Part shown: in pieces, positions 51,438 through 60,298 of the stretch
How the letters are laid out: each line of letters opens with the position of its first letter
Numbering within the stretch: the stretch's first letter is position 1
Origin: Desulfomicrobium apsheronum
GTDB taxonomy: Bacteria; Desulfobacterota; Desulfovibrionia; Desulfovibrionales; Desulfomicrobiaceae
Assembly (NCBI RefSeq): GCF_900114115.1
Contig: NZ_FORX01000003.1
Location: 62,001-126,000 of the forward strand
DNA: 64,000 nucleotides
Direction of reading: 5' to 3'
Notes under the pieces: generated by a model
Database searches by the model: none
The model's input: the letters and a program-made list of their open reading frames with translations, nothing else
What the model was told of the DNA's origin: nothing
Made by a program: the position numbers and the translations under genes

Positions 51438-52325
51438 GTGATCGACATCCTGCCCACTCTGGCCCTGGCGACCTCGAAGCACAGCCCGGACAAGGCCACC
51501 ATCCGCGCCTGGGCCCTGGTCCTGTCCAGTCGAAGATTCCTGCACCGTTTCGATCATGGAAAACTGCTGGTCGCACCAGCCCTGGCATCGCTCGCGGTGC
51601 GCGAAATCATCGCCTACGAAGAGGAAAATCGGCCCCGATCCCGCCCGGCTCCCCTGCCCGACAACTCCTGGGTCAGCCTGCTGGTCATCGCCACCTTCCT
51701 GGGCCTGACCATGTGGCTCGACACCCAGGGACTGGGCAGGCGCATCTCCTGGCATGTCGCGGGCCGGGCCGACGCTGGGCTCATCCTTGAAGGACAGTGG
51801 TGGCGCTGCGTGACCGCCCTGTTCCTGCACGCCGACGCAGGGCATCTGCTGGCCAACGCCGGAGCGCTGGCGGTGCTCGCCTCGCTCCTGGCGCGCCGCA
51901 TCGGATCGGGTCTGACCTGGGGGCTCTTTGTGCTCTCGGGTGGCCTCGGCAATGCCCTGAACGCCTGGGCACAAGCGCCCGATCACTTGAGCGTGGGCGC
52001 GTCCACAGGCGTGTTCGGACTGATCGGCGTCCTGGCCGGAGGCGCGTGCCGGGCCGAGCGCGGCTCACGGGGGCAAGTCTTGCTGCTGGCTCTGGGCTTC
52101 GGTTTCAGCCTGCTGGCCATGCTTGGCGCGGGCGAGGAACGCGTGGACCTGGGCGCGCATTTTTTCGGTATGTGCTGTGGTCTGCCCTTTGGATTACTGG
52201 TCGGCGACTGGCACGGGGCAACGGGATGGAAGGCGCGGGTCGGGGCTATGTGCGGCGCGGCGGGACTGGCCCTTGCGGTCTGGGCCTGGACCCTGGCCCT
52301 GGAAAACGGCGCGCTTGCGGGGTGA
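51438..52325 (+). CDS. Rhomboid-family intramembrane serine protease
   Basis: A 295-residue protein with about 85 cytoplasmic residues first and then six to seven membrane segments (about 90-290). The catalytic Ser is in GASTGVFGL and the His in GAHFFGM, with HADAGHLLANAGAL as the first loop signature; these form the rhomboid dyad. It starts with GTG directly after the previous stop codon, so it relies on coupled translation. Substrates are unknown. The acid N-terminal part has no recognisable domain. Confidence 0.9.
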   Translation: MIDILPTLALATSKHSPDKATIRAWALVLSSRRFLHRFDHGKLLVAPALASLAVREIIAYEEENRPRSRPAPLPDNSWVSLLVIATFLGLTMWLDTQGLGRRISWHVAGRADAGLILEGQWWRCVTALFLHADAGHLLANAGALAVLASLLARRIGSGLTWGLFVLSGGLGNALNAWAQAPDHLSVGASTGVFGLIGVLAGGACRAERGSRGQVLLLALGFGFSLLAMLGAGEERVDLGAHFFGMCCGLPFGLLVGDWHGATGWKARVGAMCGAAGLALAVWAWTLALENGALAG

Positions 52326-52333
52326 AAAGTCGA

Positions 52334-52350
52334 GGAGCCACAGGGGCTCC
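52334..52350 (-). terminator. Hairpin between convergent genes
   Basis: GGAGCC pairs with GGCTCC across a 5-base loop; on the minus strand a short T run (CTTTTC) follows. It would end the rfbB-to-CoA-binding transcript. Confidence 0.45.
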
Positions 52351-52369
52351 CCGATTAGAGATGTGTCGT

Positions 52370-52735
52370 CTAGAATTGTCCGGTTCTAAGCATGACCAGA
52401 GTGCAGGCGTGCTCCCAGGGAATGCCCGCGTCCGTCAGGGCCTGCTCCAGTGTCGCCGATTCCGTGCCGGGATTGAGGATCACCCGTCCGGGCTTAAGCG
52501 CCAGGATGGAATCCTGCAGCTGCGCGCTGCGCTCCGGCCCGACATAAAGGGTCAGGGTGTCCACCTTGCCATCGATGGCGTCCAGGCTGGACACGACGGG
52601 CAGATCCTCGATGACGGATCGACCCGGCGTGACCGGGATGACCGAATGCCCGTGCTCCTTGAGCATGCGCACGGCCTGGTTCGAGTAGCGTTCCGGCTTG
52701 TGGCTCGCTCCGAGCACCGCGACAATCTGTGCCAT
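52370..52735 (-). CDS. CoA-binding Rossmann-fold protein
   Basis: A 121-residue single-domain protein with the CoA_binding fold: VAVLGASHKPERYSNQAVR at the N-terminus and VILNPGTESATLEQAL later. Resembles YccU-like proteins and the first domain of acyl-CoA synthetases. Function is unknown. It lies four bases after grpE, so is likely part of the heat-shock transcript. Confidence 0.88.
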   Translation of the reverse strand: MAQIVAVLGASHKPERYSNQAVRMLKEHGHSVIPVTPGRSVIEDLPVVSSLDAIDGKVDTLTLYVGPERSAQLQDSILALKPGRVILNPGTESATLEQALTDAGIPWEHACTLVMLRTGQF

Positions 52736-52739
52736 GGCC

Positions 52740-53285
52740 TCAGGCCCCCGCCTTGCGGCTGACCATGACCTTGGCCGGACGCAGCAGTCTGTCCTTGAGC
52801 ATGTAGCCCTTCTGCAGCATCTGACAGACCGTGTTTTCACCTACGTCATCCCGCTCGACCTGCCCCAAGGCCTCGTGGCGCGCGGGATCGAAAGGCACAT
52901 CCACTTCGGCGATCTGCTCCAGCCCATGCTTCTTCATGGTGTCGAGGAAAATGTTCATGGTCATCTCGACGCCCGTGACCAGATCCTTGCAGGCCTCGGC
53001 CTGCTTGCCGTGGGCCAGGGCCAGGTCGAGGTTGTCCATGACCGGAATGATCTCCTCGAGGATGGCGGAGGTGGCGAATTTGAAATAGTCTTCCTTTTCG
53101 CGCTGCAAACGCTTCTTGAAATTCTCGCTGTCCGCCAGGACGCGCAGGTTGTCTTTTTTAAGCTCCTCCACGTCGGCCAGGGCCTGGACGTACTTCTCCT
53201 CCAGGGTCAGCTCCGGCGTTTCTTCGGTCTGCATTTCGGTCTGCACTTCTTCCGGGTTCTGGCCCTCTTTTTCCTTATTGGACAT
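52740..53285 (-). CDS. grpE: Nucleotide exchange factor GrpE
   Basis: Releases ADP from DnaK. The 181-residue protein has a low-complexity Glu/Gln-rich start, a long dimerisation helix (about 25-95, with ENFKKRLQREKEDYFKFA), and the beta-wing with PFDPARHEALGQV and VCQMLQKGYMLKDRLLRPAKV. The start at 53285 has AGGAG nearby. It follows hrcA by 50 bases; dnaK is 9 kb away in this window. Confidence 0.95.
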   Translation of the reverse strand: MSNKEKEGQNPEEVQTEMQTEETPELTLEEKYVQALADVEELKKDNLRVLADSENFKKRLQREKEDYFKFATSAILEEIIPVMDNLDLALAHGKQAEACKDLVTGVEMTMNIFLDTMKKHGLEQIAEVDVPFDPARHEALGQVERDDVGENTVCQMLQKGYMLKDRLLRPAKVMVSRKAGA

Positions 53286-53335
53286 GAAAAACTCCTGATC
53301 CTTGAAATATTTGATAAAACGCTTCACGAGTATCC

Positions 53336-54352
53336 TTAGAAGCGGGATTTGAGGCACTGACTAAGTATTTGAGCGGCAAAGTCAACCATGGGCATGATGC
53401 GTGCGTAGTTCATACGCACCGGCCCAAGCACGGCCAAGGTGCCGTGATTGGTGGAAAAAGCGCTGTAGGGAGAGGCCACAAGCGAACATCCCGCAAGTCC
53501 GGGCATGTCCTGGGACAGGCTAACGGAGACGGACTGGCTGGCCGAGGTCTTGTCCAGGAGTTCAAGCAGGCGCGAGCGCTCCTCGATGAGTCGCAACAGC
53601 TCCTGGATGGTCTCCAGCTCCGTGAATTCGGGCTGATCCGTGAGATGACTCGCGCCACCGACGAAGACCTCGGGCTGTTCTTCCTCGGACAGGGCCTGCG
53701 CGGCCAGCTCCCAGGCCCTGCGATAGGCATCCAGGGTTTTGCGCACGTTGTGCAGCTGACGCTCGATCTCGCCGCGCACCTCATGGGTGGTACGGCCCTC
53801 GAACAGGCTGTTCAGGTAATTCCCGTAGCGCACGAGATCATCGGCGCTCAGGCTCTCGTCCATCTGCACCAGGCGATTGCTGACCAGCCCGCCCTGCATG
53901 ACCAGCACTGCCATGATCATGCCCGGCCGCAAGAGGACGAAATCTATCTGCCGCCAGCGGGCCAGGTCCTGACGCGGGGCCATGATCACGCACACCTGAC
54001 GGGTCAGGGTCGAAAGAGTTCGGACGGCGCGGCGCAGAACCTGGGGCAAATCCCCTGCGCCCGGCTGGATGTGGTCGTGCAGGCGGGACTGTTCCCTGCG
54101 CGGCAGGGGACCAAGCTTTAATACCTGGTCGAGATAATAGCGAAAAGCCGGAACCGTCGGAGCCCGTCCGGCGGACGTATGCGGCTGCTGCAGATATCCT
54201 TTCTCGGTCAGGGCGGCCATGGTTGACCGCAGCGACGCGGGGCTCAGTCCAAGGCCCACGGCCAGAGCCTGGGACGACACGGGCATGGCGGTCTCCACAT
54301 AGGTCTCGACCACTGCGGTGAGGACTGCGGTTTCGCGCTTGCTCAGGATCAT
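53336..54352 (-). CDS. hrcA: Heat-inducible transcription repressor HrcA
   Basis: Represses chaperone genes at CIRCE operators and is helped to fold by GroEL. The 338-residue protein has a winged helix at about 1-75 (ETYVETAMPVSSQALA, LSPASLRSTMAALTEKGYL, HTSAGRAPT), a GAF-like middle and a dimerisation part. The ATG overlaps the rfbD stop (ATGA), so it is translated behind a sugar-nucleotide gene. No CIRCE element is visible before hrcA, grpE or the partial dnaK. Confidence 0.93.
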   Translation of the reverse strand: MILSKRETAVLTAVVETYVETAMPVSSQALAVGLGLSPASLRSTMAALTEKGYLQQPHTSAGRAPTVPAFRYYLDQVLKLGPLPRREQSRLHDHIQPGAGDLPQVLRRAVRTLSTLTRQVCVIMAPRQDLARWRQIDFVLLRPGMIMAVLVMQGGLVSNRLVQMDESLSADDLVRYGNYLNSLFEGRTTHEVRGEIERQLHNVRKTLDAYRRAWELAAQALSEEEQPEVFVGGASHLTDQPEFTELETIQELLRLIEERSRLLELLDKTSASQSVSVSLSQDMPGLAGCSLVASPYSAFSTNHGTLAVLGPVRMNYARIMPMVDFAAQILSQCLKSRF

Positions 54353-55212
54353 GACAGGCAGTCTTCCCGGGAGAAAAGAAATTCGCGCAGGGCCTGCAAC
54401 CACGGACGGGGCGCAATGCCCGTCACGGCCGTGAAGGCGCTCAGGTCCAGGACCGAATACGCCGGACGGCAGGCCTTCTGGGGGTATTCGGACGAAGGGA
54501 TGGGCTTGATCCGGCACGCCAGATCCGCCCCTCGGACAGCCTCCGTGGCCAGTTCGCACCAGCTTGCCTGGCCCGCGTTGGCCAGATGGAAGATGCCCGT
54601 CGCGCCCTTGTCCAGCAGCGCCAGCGAACCGGCGGCCAGATCCGGGGTGTAGGAGGGGCTGCCGATCTGGTCATGAACCACGGAAAGTTCCGGCCGCGTC
54701 GCGGCCAGCTCCAGGATGCGGGTCACGAAATTGGTCTTGCACGGACCAAAAAGCCACGAGGTGCGAATGATGAGCAGACTCGGCAGATCAAGTGCCAAAA
54801 GCTCCCGCTCGCCCTGCAGCTTGGTCTGGCCGTAGACCGAACCGGGCGCGGGCTGATCCCCGGGGGCATAGGGACTTGTCTTTCTGCCGTTGAAAACGAA
54901 ATCCGTGCTGTAATGGACCAGGGCAACCCCGGCATTCCGCACGGCCTTGCCCAGAACCAGCGGCAGCTGCCGGTTCAGCCTGGAGGCCTCGGCCGGTTCG
55001 TCTTCGGCCTGATCGACCTTGGTGTAGGCCACGGTGTTGAAAACCACCGCGGCTTCGGTTCGGGCCAGGTATTCCTCCACGGCCGGACGTTCGAACAGGT
55101 CCAGCTCGTCGCGCCCCGGCGCATTCACGGTCCATCCCCGCCGGGACAGGGCCATGCAAAGCGCCTGTCCGAGCAGGCCGGTCTTGCCGCCCAGTACGAC
55201 CGCGCTCTTCAT
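54349..55212 (-). CDS. rfbD: dTDP-4-dehydrorhamnose reductase
   Basis: Reduces dTDP-4-keto-rhamnose to dTDP-rhamnose. The 287-residue SDR protein has GGKTGLLGQAL (NADPH loop), STDFVFNGRK, SVYGQTKLQGE with catalytic Tyr and Lys, and IRTSWLFGP. The ATG overlaps the rfbB stop. Genes rfbA and rfbC are not in this window, so the pathway is split. Confidence 0.93.
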   Translation of the reverse strand: MKSAVVLGGKTGLLGQALCMALSRRGWTVNAPGRDELDLFERPAVEEYLARTEAAVVFNTVAYTKVDQAEDEPAEASRLNRQLPLVLGKAVRNAGVALVHYSTDFVFNGRKTSPYAPGDQPAPGSVYGQTKLQGERELLALDLPSLLIIRTSWLFGPCKTNFVTRILELAATRPELSVVHDQIGSPSYTPDLAAGSLALLDKGATGIFHLANAGQASWCELATEAVRGADLACRIKPIPSSEYPQKACRPAYSVLDLSAFTAVTGIAPRPWLQALREFLFSREDCLS

Positions 55213-56234
55213 GCCTGCCTCTTTTGGTACCATGCATCCATGAACTGGCGATAGGCGCCGCTCTGCACTTCGTCAAGCCAGGCCTCGTTGGCCTTGTACC
55301 AGGCCAGGGTGCGGGCCATGCCGTCCTCGAAAGAGTGTTGCGGGGTCCAGCCCAGATCCGCCGTGGAGCGCTCGAAAGCCATGGCGTAACGGCGATCATG
55401 GCCGGGCCGGTCGGTAACATGGGTGATGAGATCCTCGCTCCTGCCCGTCAGCCGCAGTATGAGGCGCACCACTTCCAGATTCGTCCGCTCGGCGTCCCCC
55501 CCGAAATTGTACACCGCGCCGGGCCTGCCCTTGAAGAGCGTAGCCTCCACGCCCCGGCAATGATCCATGACATAGATCCAGTCCCGAACGTTCAGCCCGT
55601 CGCCATAGACTGGGATGGACTCGTTCCGGGAGGCCTTCAGATAGACCAGGGGGATGAGCTTTTCCGGAAACTGGTAGGGACCGTAGTTGTTGGAGCAGCG
55701 GGTGACCATGACGGGCATCCCGTAGGTGTGGAAATAAGCTCGGGCCAGGAGATCCGAGGAGGCCTTGGACGCCGAGTACGGGGAATTGGGCGCCAGGGGG
55801 GTGTCCTCGGTGAACTGCCCGGTGGGCCCCAGGGTGCCGTAGACTTCGTCGGTGGAAATATGCACGAAACGCGGAATCTCAGCCCGTCTTGCGGCCTCCA
55901 GCAGGTTCTGAGTGCCCAGCACGTTGGTCGTGACAAAGGGAAAGGGGTCGCTTATGGAGCGGTCCACATGCGATTCGGCCGCGAAATTGAGCACCGCATC
56001 GAAGGCAAAGCGCTTCATGAGCTCCGGCACAAGCTCCTGATCGCAGATGTCGCCATGCACGAAATGATAGCGGCGACCCATGTGCAGGGCCTCTTCCTCG
56101 GCCAGATTGCGGCGGTTGCCCGCATAGGTCAGCTTGTCGAGGTTGACGATGACCACATCGTCGTGCGTGGCAAGCATGTGCTGGATGAAATTGGAACCGA
56201 TGAAGCCGCAGCCTCCGGTGACGAGCAGATGCAT
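55209..56234 (-). CDS. rfbB: dTDP-glucose 4,6-dehydratase
   Basis: Second step of dTDP-rhamnose synthesis. The 341-residue protein has TGGCGFIGSNFI (NAD loop), HISTDEVYGTL, SPYSASKASSDLL with the catalytic Tyr/Lys, RCSNNYGPYQFPEKLIPL and GDGLNVRDWIYV. AGGAG lies just before the ATG at 56234; a longer frame has no site. Gene order is rfbB-rfbD-hrcA-grpE. Confidence 0.95.
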   Translation of the reverse strand: MHLLVTGGCGFIGSNFIQHMLATHDDVVIVNLDKLTYAGNRRNLAEEEALHMGRRYHFVHGDICDQELVPELMKRFAFDAVLNFAAESHVDRSISDPFPFVTTNVLGTQNLLEAARRAEIPRFVHISTDEVYGTLGPTGQFTEDTPLAPNSPYSASKASSDLLARAYFHTYGMPVMVTRCSNNYGPYQFPEKLIPLVYLKASRNESIPVYGDGLNVRDWIYVMDHCRGVEATLFKGRPGAVYNFGGDAERTNLEVVRLILRLTGRSEDLITHVTDRPGHDRRYAMAFERSTADLGWTPQHSFEDGMARTLAWYKANEAWLDEVQSGAYRQFMDAWYQKRQA

Positions 56235-56356
56235 GTGTTCTCCTGACTTCGCTGTTCTTGACGGAAGCGGGTTTGAAAGCCAAGTGGATGACGAGTCGGC
56301 GACGCGTCCGTGCGCCGGCCGTGACAGCCATGAAAAATACTTAAAGAGACTCCAAG

Positions 56357-56833
56357 ATGCAAATCGCCCTTTACGAGCCGGAAATCCCGCCCAACACCGG
56401 GACCATCGCCCGGCTCTGCGCCGCCTCCACCACCCGCCTGAACCTGATCGAGCCACTGGGCTTCAGCCTGGACGACAAGTACCTGAAGCGGGCTGGCCTT
56501 GACTACTGGCCCCACGTGGACAAGCGCATCTGGCCGTCCTGGGCCGCCTTCCTGGAGGGCCGGGATCCGGGACGGCTGGTTTTCACCAGCGCGCGCCAGG
56601 GAGTGGCCTATCACCGTTTTTCCTTCAGGGCCGACGACATCATCGTGCTCGGCCCCGAGACCCGGGGCCTGCCCCCGGAAGTCCTGCATGACGCCGCCGA
56701 TCTCATCCGTATCCCCATCTGGGGGGAGGTCAGAAGCGTCAACCTGGCCAATGCCGCAGCCGTGCTTCTTTACGAGGCCTATCGTCAGACCGGGGAGCTG
56801 GACCTGCGAGAGGACCGGCCGGACGCCCCGTAA
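56357..56833 (+). CDS. trmL: tRNA (cytidine/uridine-34 2'-O)-methyltransferase TrmL
   Basis: Methylates the wobble base of tRNA-Leu isoacceptors. The 158-residue minimal SPOUT enzyme has MQIALYEPEIPPNTGTIARL, ADDIIVLGPETRGLP and IPIWGEVRSVNLANAAAVLLYEA, all with the expected knot residues, and no extension. It is divergent from rfbB and 15 bases before cbiB. Confidence 0.93.
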   Translation: MQIALYEPEIPPNTGTIARLCAASTTRLNLIEPLGFSLDDKYLKRAGLDYWPHVDKRIWPSWAAFLEGRDPGRLVFTSARQGVAYHRFSFRADDIIVLGPETRGLPPEVLHDAADLIRIPIWGEVRSVNLANAAAVLLYEAYRQTGELDLREDRPDAP

Positions 56834-56848
56834 CCACCGGAGACGCGC

Positions 56849-57820
56849 ATGCCCGACACGCTCTACAATCTGCCGCTGAACCTGTCACTGCTTGTCTTTC
56901 TGCTGGGCTGCGTGGCCCTGGACCTGCTCTTCGGTGATCCAAGGGACTGGCCGCACCCGGTGCGGCTCATCGGCAAAATGCTTGAGCGTCTTGAAGACTG
57001 GGCAAAATCCTTTTTCCTTGGACCACGCATCGGCGGAGCACTGAGCGTCGCCGCAGTGGCCCTGGGCTGCGCGCTGATGGTCCGTCTGCTGACCGGACTG
57101 CCCCTGGTGGGCGAGATCCTGGCCCTCTATCTTGGCTATGCGGGTCTGGCCCTTGGCTGCCTGGTGCGGGAAACGAACACCGTGCTGGCCCTGCTCGAAG
57201 GAGGGCGGCTGGCGGCAGCCCGCGCGCATCTGGCCGGGCTGGTCAGCAGGGACACGGAAGACATGACCGAGGACGAGGTCTGCCGCGCCCTGGGCGAAAC
57301 CCTGGCCGAAAACTTCAATGACGGCTTCGTGGCCCCCCTCTTCTGGCTCTGCATTATGGGCCCTGCCGCGCTGTGGGCCTACAAGGCCGTGAGCACCGTG
57401 GACTCCATGTGGGGCTACCGCACGCAGCGTTTCGAGGAACTCGGCAAGGCCGGGGCGCGGGCCGACGACATCCTGGCCTGGCTGCCCGCGCGGCTGGCCG
57501 CGATCTCCATCTGGGCCACGGGATGGCTGCTGCTGCGCCCTGCCGCCTGGGAACGCATCGCGCGGGACGCCCGGAGCATGGACAGCCCCAACGCCGGCTG
57601 GCCCATGAGCGCCGCGGCCCATGTGGCCGGAGTGAGCATGGGCGGTCCAACCCGCTACTTCGGGGAAATCAAGGACAAACCCTTCCTCGGCCCGCTCGGA
57701 GTGACCTGGTCCCCAGCGCGCATTCGCGGCATGCTGCGCACCCTGCTGCCCGCCGCCCTGCTGTGTACCGTGGTCCTGACCATCACCGGCAGCTATCTTG
57801 GCTGGTGGAGCCTCGGCTGA
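56849..57820 (+). CDS. cbiB: Adenosylcobinamide-phosphate synthase CbiB/CobD
   Basis: Joins aminopropanol phosphate to cobyric acid in cobalamin synthesis. The 323-residue membrane protein has several hydrophobic segments, DLLFGDPRDWPHPVRLIGKM near the start, ENFNDGFVAPLFW, KAVSTVDSMWGYRT and SPNAGWPMSAAAHVAGV. No other cobalamin gene or riboswitch is nearby; it relies on a read-through from trmL. Confidence 0.93.
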   Translation: MPDTLYNLPLNLSLLVFLLGCVALDLLFGDPRDWPHPVRLIGKMLERLEDWAKSFFLGPRIGGALSVAAVALGCALMVRLLTGLPLVGEILALYLGYAGLALGCLVRETNTVLALLEGGRLAAARAHLAGLVSRDTEDMTEDEVCRALGETLAENFNDGFVAPLFWLCIMGPAALWAYKAVSTVDSMWGYRTQRFEELGKAGARADDILAWLPARLAAISIWATGWLLLRPAAWERIARDARSMDSPNAGWPMSAAAHVAGVSMGGPTRYFGEIKDKPFLGPLGVTWSPARIRGMLRTLLPAALLCTVVLTITGSYLGWWSLG

Positions 57821-57883
57821 CGCGATCCGCAATCAAAAATCGGGGGCTTGGCCCTCTTGATTTCAAATCCCGAATCTGAAAGC

Positions 57884-58747
57884 TCAAATGCCGGAGCTCT
57901 TTGCTTCCCATCGTCCCCATGTGCCGCTGGGCAGATCCAGAACCTCCTCTGCGCCATGCAGAAGCATTTCTCCGCACCCCAGCCTTCCTTTTCCGAAAGT
58001 CTGCTCCAGCAGATTCCTGAGCACGATGGGTGAAAATCCCGGCGTGTGCGATGTCAGGATGACGAAAAGCGGATCGTCGCTCAAAACCTGGCGCACCAGA
58101 TCAAGAGTCTCCTGCACGTTTTTTTCGACCTTGTAGAGTTCGCCGCGCTTGCCGCGCCCAAAGGACGGAGGGTCGAGAAGAACGCAATCGTACTTGCGCC
58201 CGCGACGCACCTCGCGTTTCAGGAAGGCGCCGACATCGTCAACGATGAACCTGGTCCCAGAATCCTCAAGGCCGTTCAAGGCCGCGTTGCCGCGTGCCCA
58301 CTCGACCATGCCCTTTGACGCGTCAAGGTGGCAGCACTGCGCCCCGGCCAGGGCCGCCGCCAGGGTCGCGCCCCCGGAATAGGCGAAGAGGTTCAGAAAA
58401 CGCGGGGCCTCCTTGCGCTCGGCCGCACCCTGCCGCACGGCGGCGGCAATCCACTCCCACAGATCAAGCGTCTCGGGAAAAATGCCGAGATGTCCGAAAT
58501 CCGTGGTCGAAAGACGCATGCGCACCCCGCGCACGGTCACGACCCATTCCTCGGGAAGACGTTCCCGGCCGTGCCAGTTGAGCCCGTCCTTGCGGTCGAA
58601 GGTGGCGCTGGCGGACTCCCAGAGCGCCGGCAGCGAGGGTTCCCATACGGCCTGAGCGCATGGGCGGGCCAGGATGACGGAGCCGAAGCGTTCCAGTTTC
58701 TGTCCGTTTCCGCTGTCGAGAAGTTCGTAATCGTCCTGTATCTGCAT
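57884..58747 (-). CDS. RlmI/RlmK-like SAM-dependent RNA methyltransferase
   Basis: A 287-residue protein with an N-terminal part resembling the RlmI EEHEE domain ([13 protein letters not shown]) and a Rossmann methyltransferase with [19 protein letters not shown] (SAM loop), [16 protein letters not shown] and [12 protein letters not shown]. The DPPSF and LFAY motifs favour a 23S rRNA cytosine-C5 enzyme, but the typical PUA domain at the start is missing, so the target is unsure. GGAG lies before the ATG. Confidence 0.82.
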   Translation of the reverse strand: MQIQDDYELLDSGNGQKLERFGSVILARPCAQAVWEPSLPALWESASATFDRKDGLNWHGRERLPEEWVVTVRGVRMRLSTTDFGHLGIFPETLDLWEWIAAAVRQGAAERKEAPRFLNLFAYSGGATLAAALAGAQCCHLDASKGMVEWARGNAALNGLEDSGTRFIVDDVGAFLKREVRRGRKYDCVLLDPPSFGRGKRGELYKVEKNVQETLDLVRQVLSDDPLFVILTSHTPGFSPIVLRNLLEQTFGKGRLGCGEMLLHGAEEVLDLPSGTWGRWEAKSSGI

Positions 58748-58763
58748 GGATGCTCCATAAGCG

Positions 58764-58798
58764 AAAAAACCCTTCCGGGCGGCTGCCTGAAAGGGTTT
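58764..58798 (-). terminator. Terminator after tRNA-Val
   Basis: On the minus strand AACCCTT pairs with AAGGGTT across a GC-rich loop and leads into TTTTTTC. It is about 10 bases past the tRNA 3' end. Confidence 0.75.
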
Positions 58799-58808
58799 GT
58801 GCGGTCGG

Positions 58809-58884
58809 TGGTGGGCGATACAGGATTTGAACCTGTGACTTCCACCGTGTGAAGGTGGCACTCTCACCGCTGAGTTAATCGCCC
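58809..58884 (-). tRNA. tRNA-Val (anticodon CAC)
   Basis: A 76-base cloverleaf on the minus strand: GGGCGAT/ATCGCCC acceptor, anticodon stem CCACC/GGTGG around TTCACAC with CAC at 34-36, T-arm GGTTCAAATCC, encoded CCA. Confidence 0.95.
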
Positions 58885-58952
58885 GAGGAGTTGCGTTTAG
58901 CCCCGCCTCACGTGTCATGTCAAGATATTACCGCCGACTGATCCGTCCGGGA

Positions 58953-59483
58953 TCACAGATTTTTCTGCAGTTCCAGGAAAGCGTGCCTGCCGGGGCCAAA
59001 AAAACGGTCACCGCTCATCCCGGTGACGTGCATGAAACCAAGCCTGATCCAAAACCGCAGGGCATTCCAGTTCTTGAGGCCCACCCCCACCCGCACCCGA
59101 GTCATGGGTCCCGGACGCAGCATGGCCTCCAGGCTGAGATAAGCCTCCCGGCCCAGACCGATGCCCTGAAATTCGGCACTCAGGAACAGCTCGCCGACAT
59201 AGGCGACATCGCCCTTGGGATATCCGGTGTACAGGCTCAAGAGCCCGATGACATCGCTGTCCATGGGTTCGCGCAGGATGAGGTTGTGCAGGGAGGACGG
59301 GCAACCGCGCGGCGGCAGGTTCTGGTGCTCGACAAAGCGGCGGGCCAGGACCGGGGGATCGTTTTCGCGGTCCAGAAGGAGCAGCAGCTCCCTGTTTCCG
59401 GCATAGACAGTCTCTATTTCCGGAGTCTCGGCCCCGGTTACGGGCTGGGCGAGAATGCGTGCGCTACGAAATGAATACGGCAT
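58953..59483 (-). CDS. GNAT-family N-acetyltransferase
   Basis: A 176-residue acetyltransferase of unknown substrate. It carries the acetyl-CoA loop ELFLSAEFQGIGLGREAYLSLE (QGIGLGRE is the R/QxxGxG/A site) and the C-terminal NWNALRFWIRLGFMHV. The start at 59483 excludes a long, arginine-rich frame upstream that overlaps proC. It could modify an antibiotic, a polyamine or a protein. Confidence 0.85.
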   Translation of the reverse strand: MPYSFRSARILAQPVTGAETPEIETVYAGNRELLLLLDRENDPPVLARRFVEHQNLPPRGCPSSLHNLILREPMDSDVIGLLSLYTGYPKGDVAYVGELFLSAEFQGIGLGREAYLSLEAMLRPGPMTRVRVGVGLKNWNALRFWIRLGFMHVTGMSGDRFFGPGRHAFLELQKNL

Positions 59484-59506
59484 AGAAAAGGCGGCTCGTG
59501 GCCGCC

Positions 59507-60298
59507 CTAATCCGCAAGTTCCTTGCTGCGTTCGGCGGCCGCCCGGACCGCCCGGCCGATCGCGAACTTGAAGCGGTGTTCGTCCAGGGCGTTGAGGCCC
59601 GCGATGGTCGTCCCGCCGGGCGAGGTGACCATTTCCTTCAATAGTGTCGGATGGGCGCCCTCGGCCTCGGCCATGAGCGCCGACCCCGAAACCAGCCCCG
59701 AGACCATGCTGGTGGCCTGGGCCCGCGTCAGCCCGAGGGTGACGCCGGCGTCGATGAGGCCTTCCATGAAGGCGTAGACGTAGGCGGGGCCGGAACCGAT
59801 GAGGCCGGTATAGGCGTCGAAGAGTTTTTCCGGCAGCACGTGGGCCTGGCCGATGGAGGAAAAAACATCCAGCATGGTCTGCCTGCGGCCCTCGTCCAGG
59901 AGTTCGTGGTCGAAGCACAGAGCGTACACGCCCTTGCCGACCATGGCCGGAGTGTTGGGCATGACGCGCACCACGGGACATTTCCTTCCCGACCATTCAA
60001 CCAGCTGGTCCAGGGTGACCCCGGCGGCGATGGAGACAAGACAGGTTTCGGGTCCAAGGGCCGGGACCAAGCCGGTCAGCACCGGACGCATGACCTGCGG
60101 CTTGACGGCCAGCAGGACATAGTCCGAATTCCGGGCCAGCTCCAGGGCAGTCGGATGGATGGTCATAATGTCCGCATTCCTGCGGCACATGCCCTCGCTG
60201 GGATCAAATCCGTGCAGGGCGAAAGCTCCGCCCGATGCCAGGCCTCTGGCGATGGCCCCGCCCATGTTCCCAAGCCCGATGAACCCGAATCTTTTCAT
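59507..60298 (-). CDS. proC: Pyrroline-5-carboxylate reductase
   Basis: Last step of proline synthesis. The 263-residue protein has GFIGLGNMGGAIARGL (NADPH loop), VLLAVKPQVM, RVMPNTPAMVGKG and the C-terminal SPGGTTIAGLNALDEHRFK. Its ATG overlaps the ndk stop as TAATG, so the two are translationally coupled. Confidence 0.95.
   Translation of the reverse strand: MKRFGFIGLGNMGGAIARGLASGGAFALHGFDPSEGMCRRNADIMTIHPTALELARNSDYVLLAVKPQVMRPVLTGLVPALGPETCLVSIAAGVTLDQLVEWSGRKCPVVRVMPNTPAMVGKGVYALCFDHELLDEGRRQTMLDVFSSIGQAHVLPEKLFDAYTGLIGSGPAYVYAFMEGLIDAGVTLGLTRAQATSMVSGLVSGSALMAEAEGAHPTLLKEMVTSPGGTTIAGLNALDEHRFKFAIGRAVRAAAERSKELAD

Noticed and set aside
57821-57883. Hairpin between cbiB and the RNA methyltransferase gene
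   Set aside because: AATCAA/TTGATT and GGGC/GCCC can pair but with asymmetric internal loops and no T run, so it is not called a terminator.
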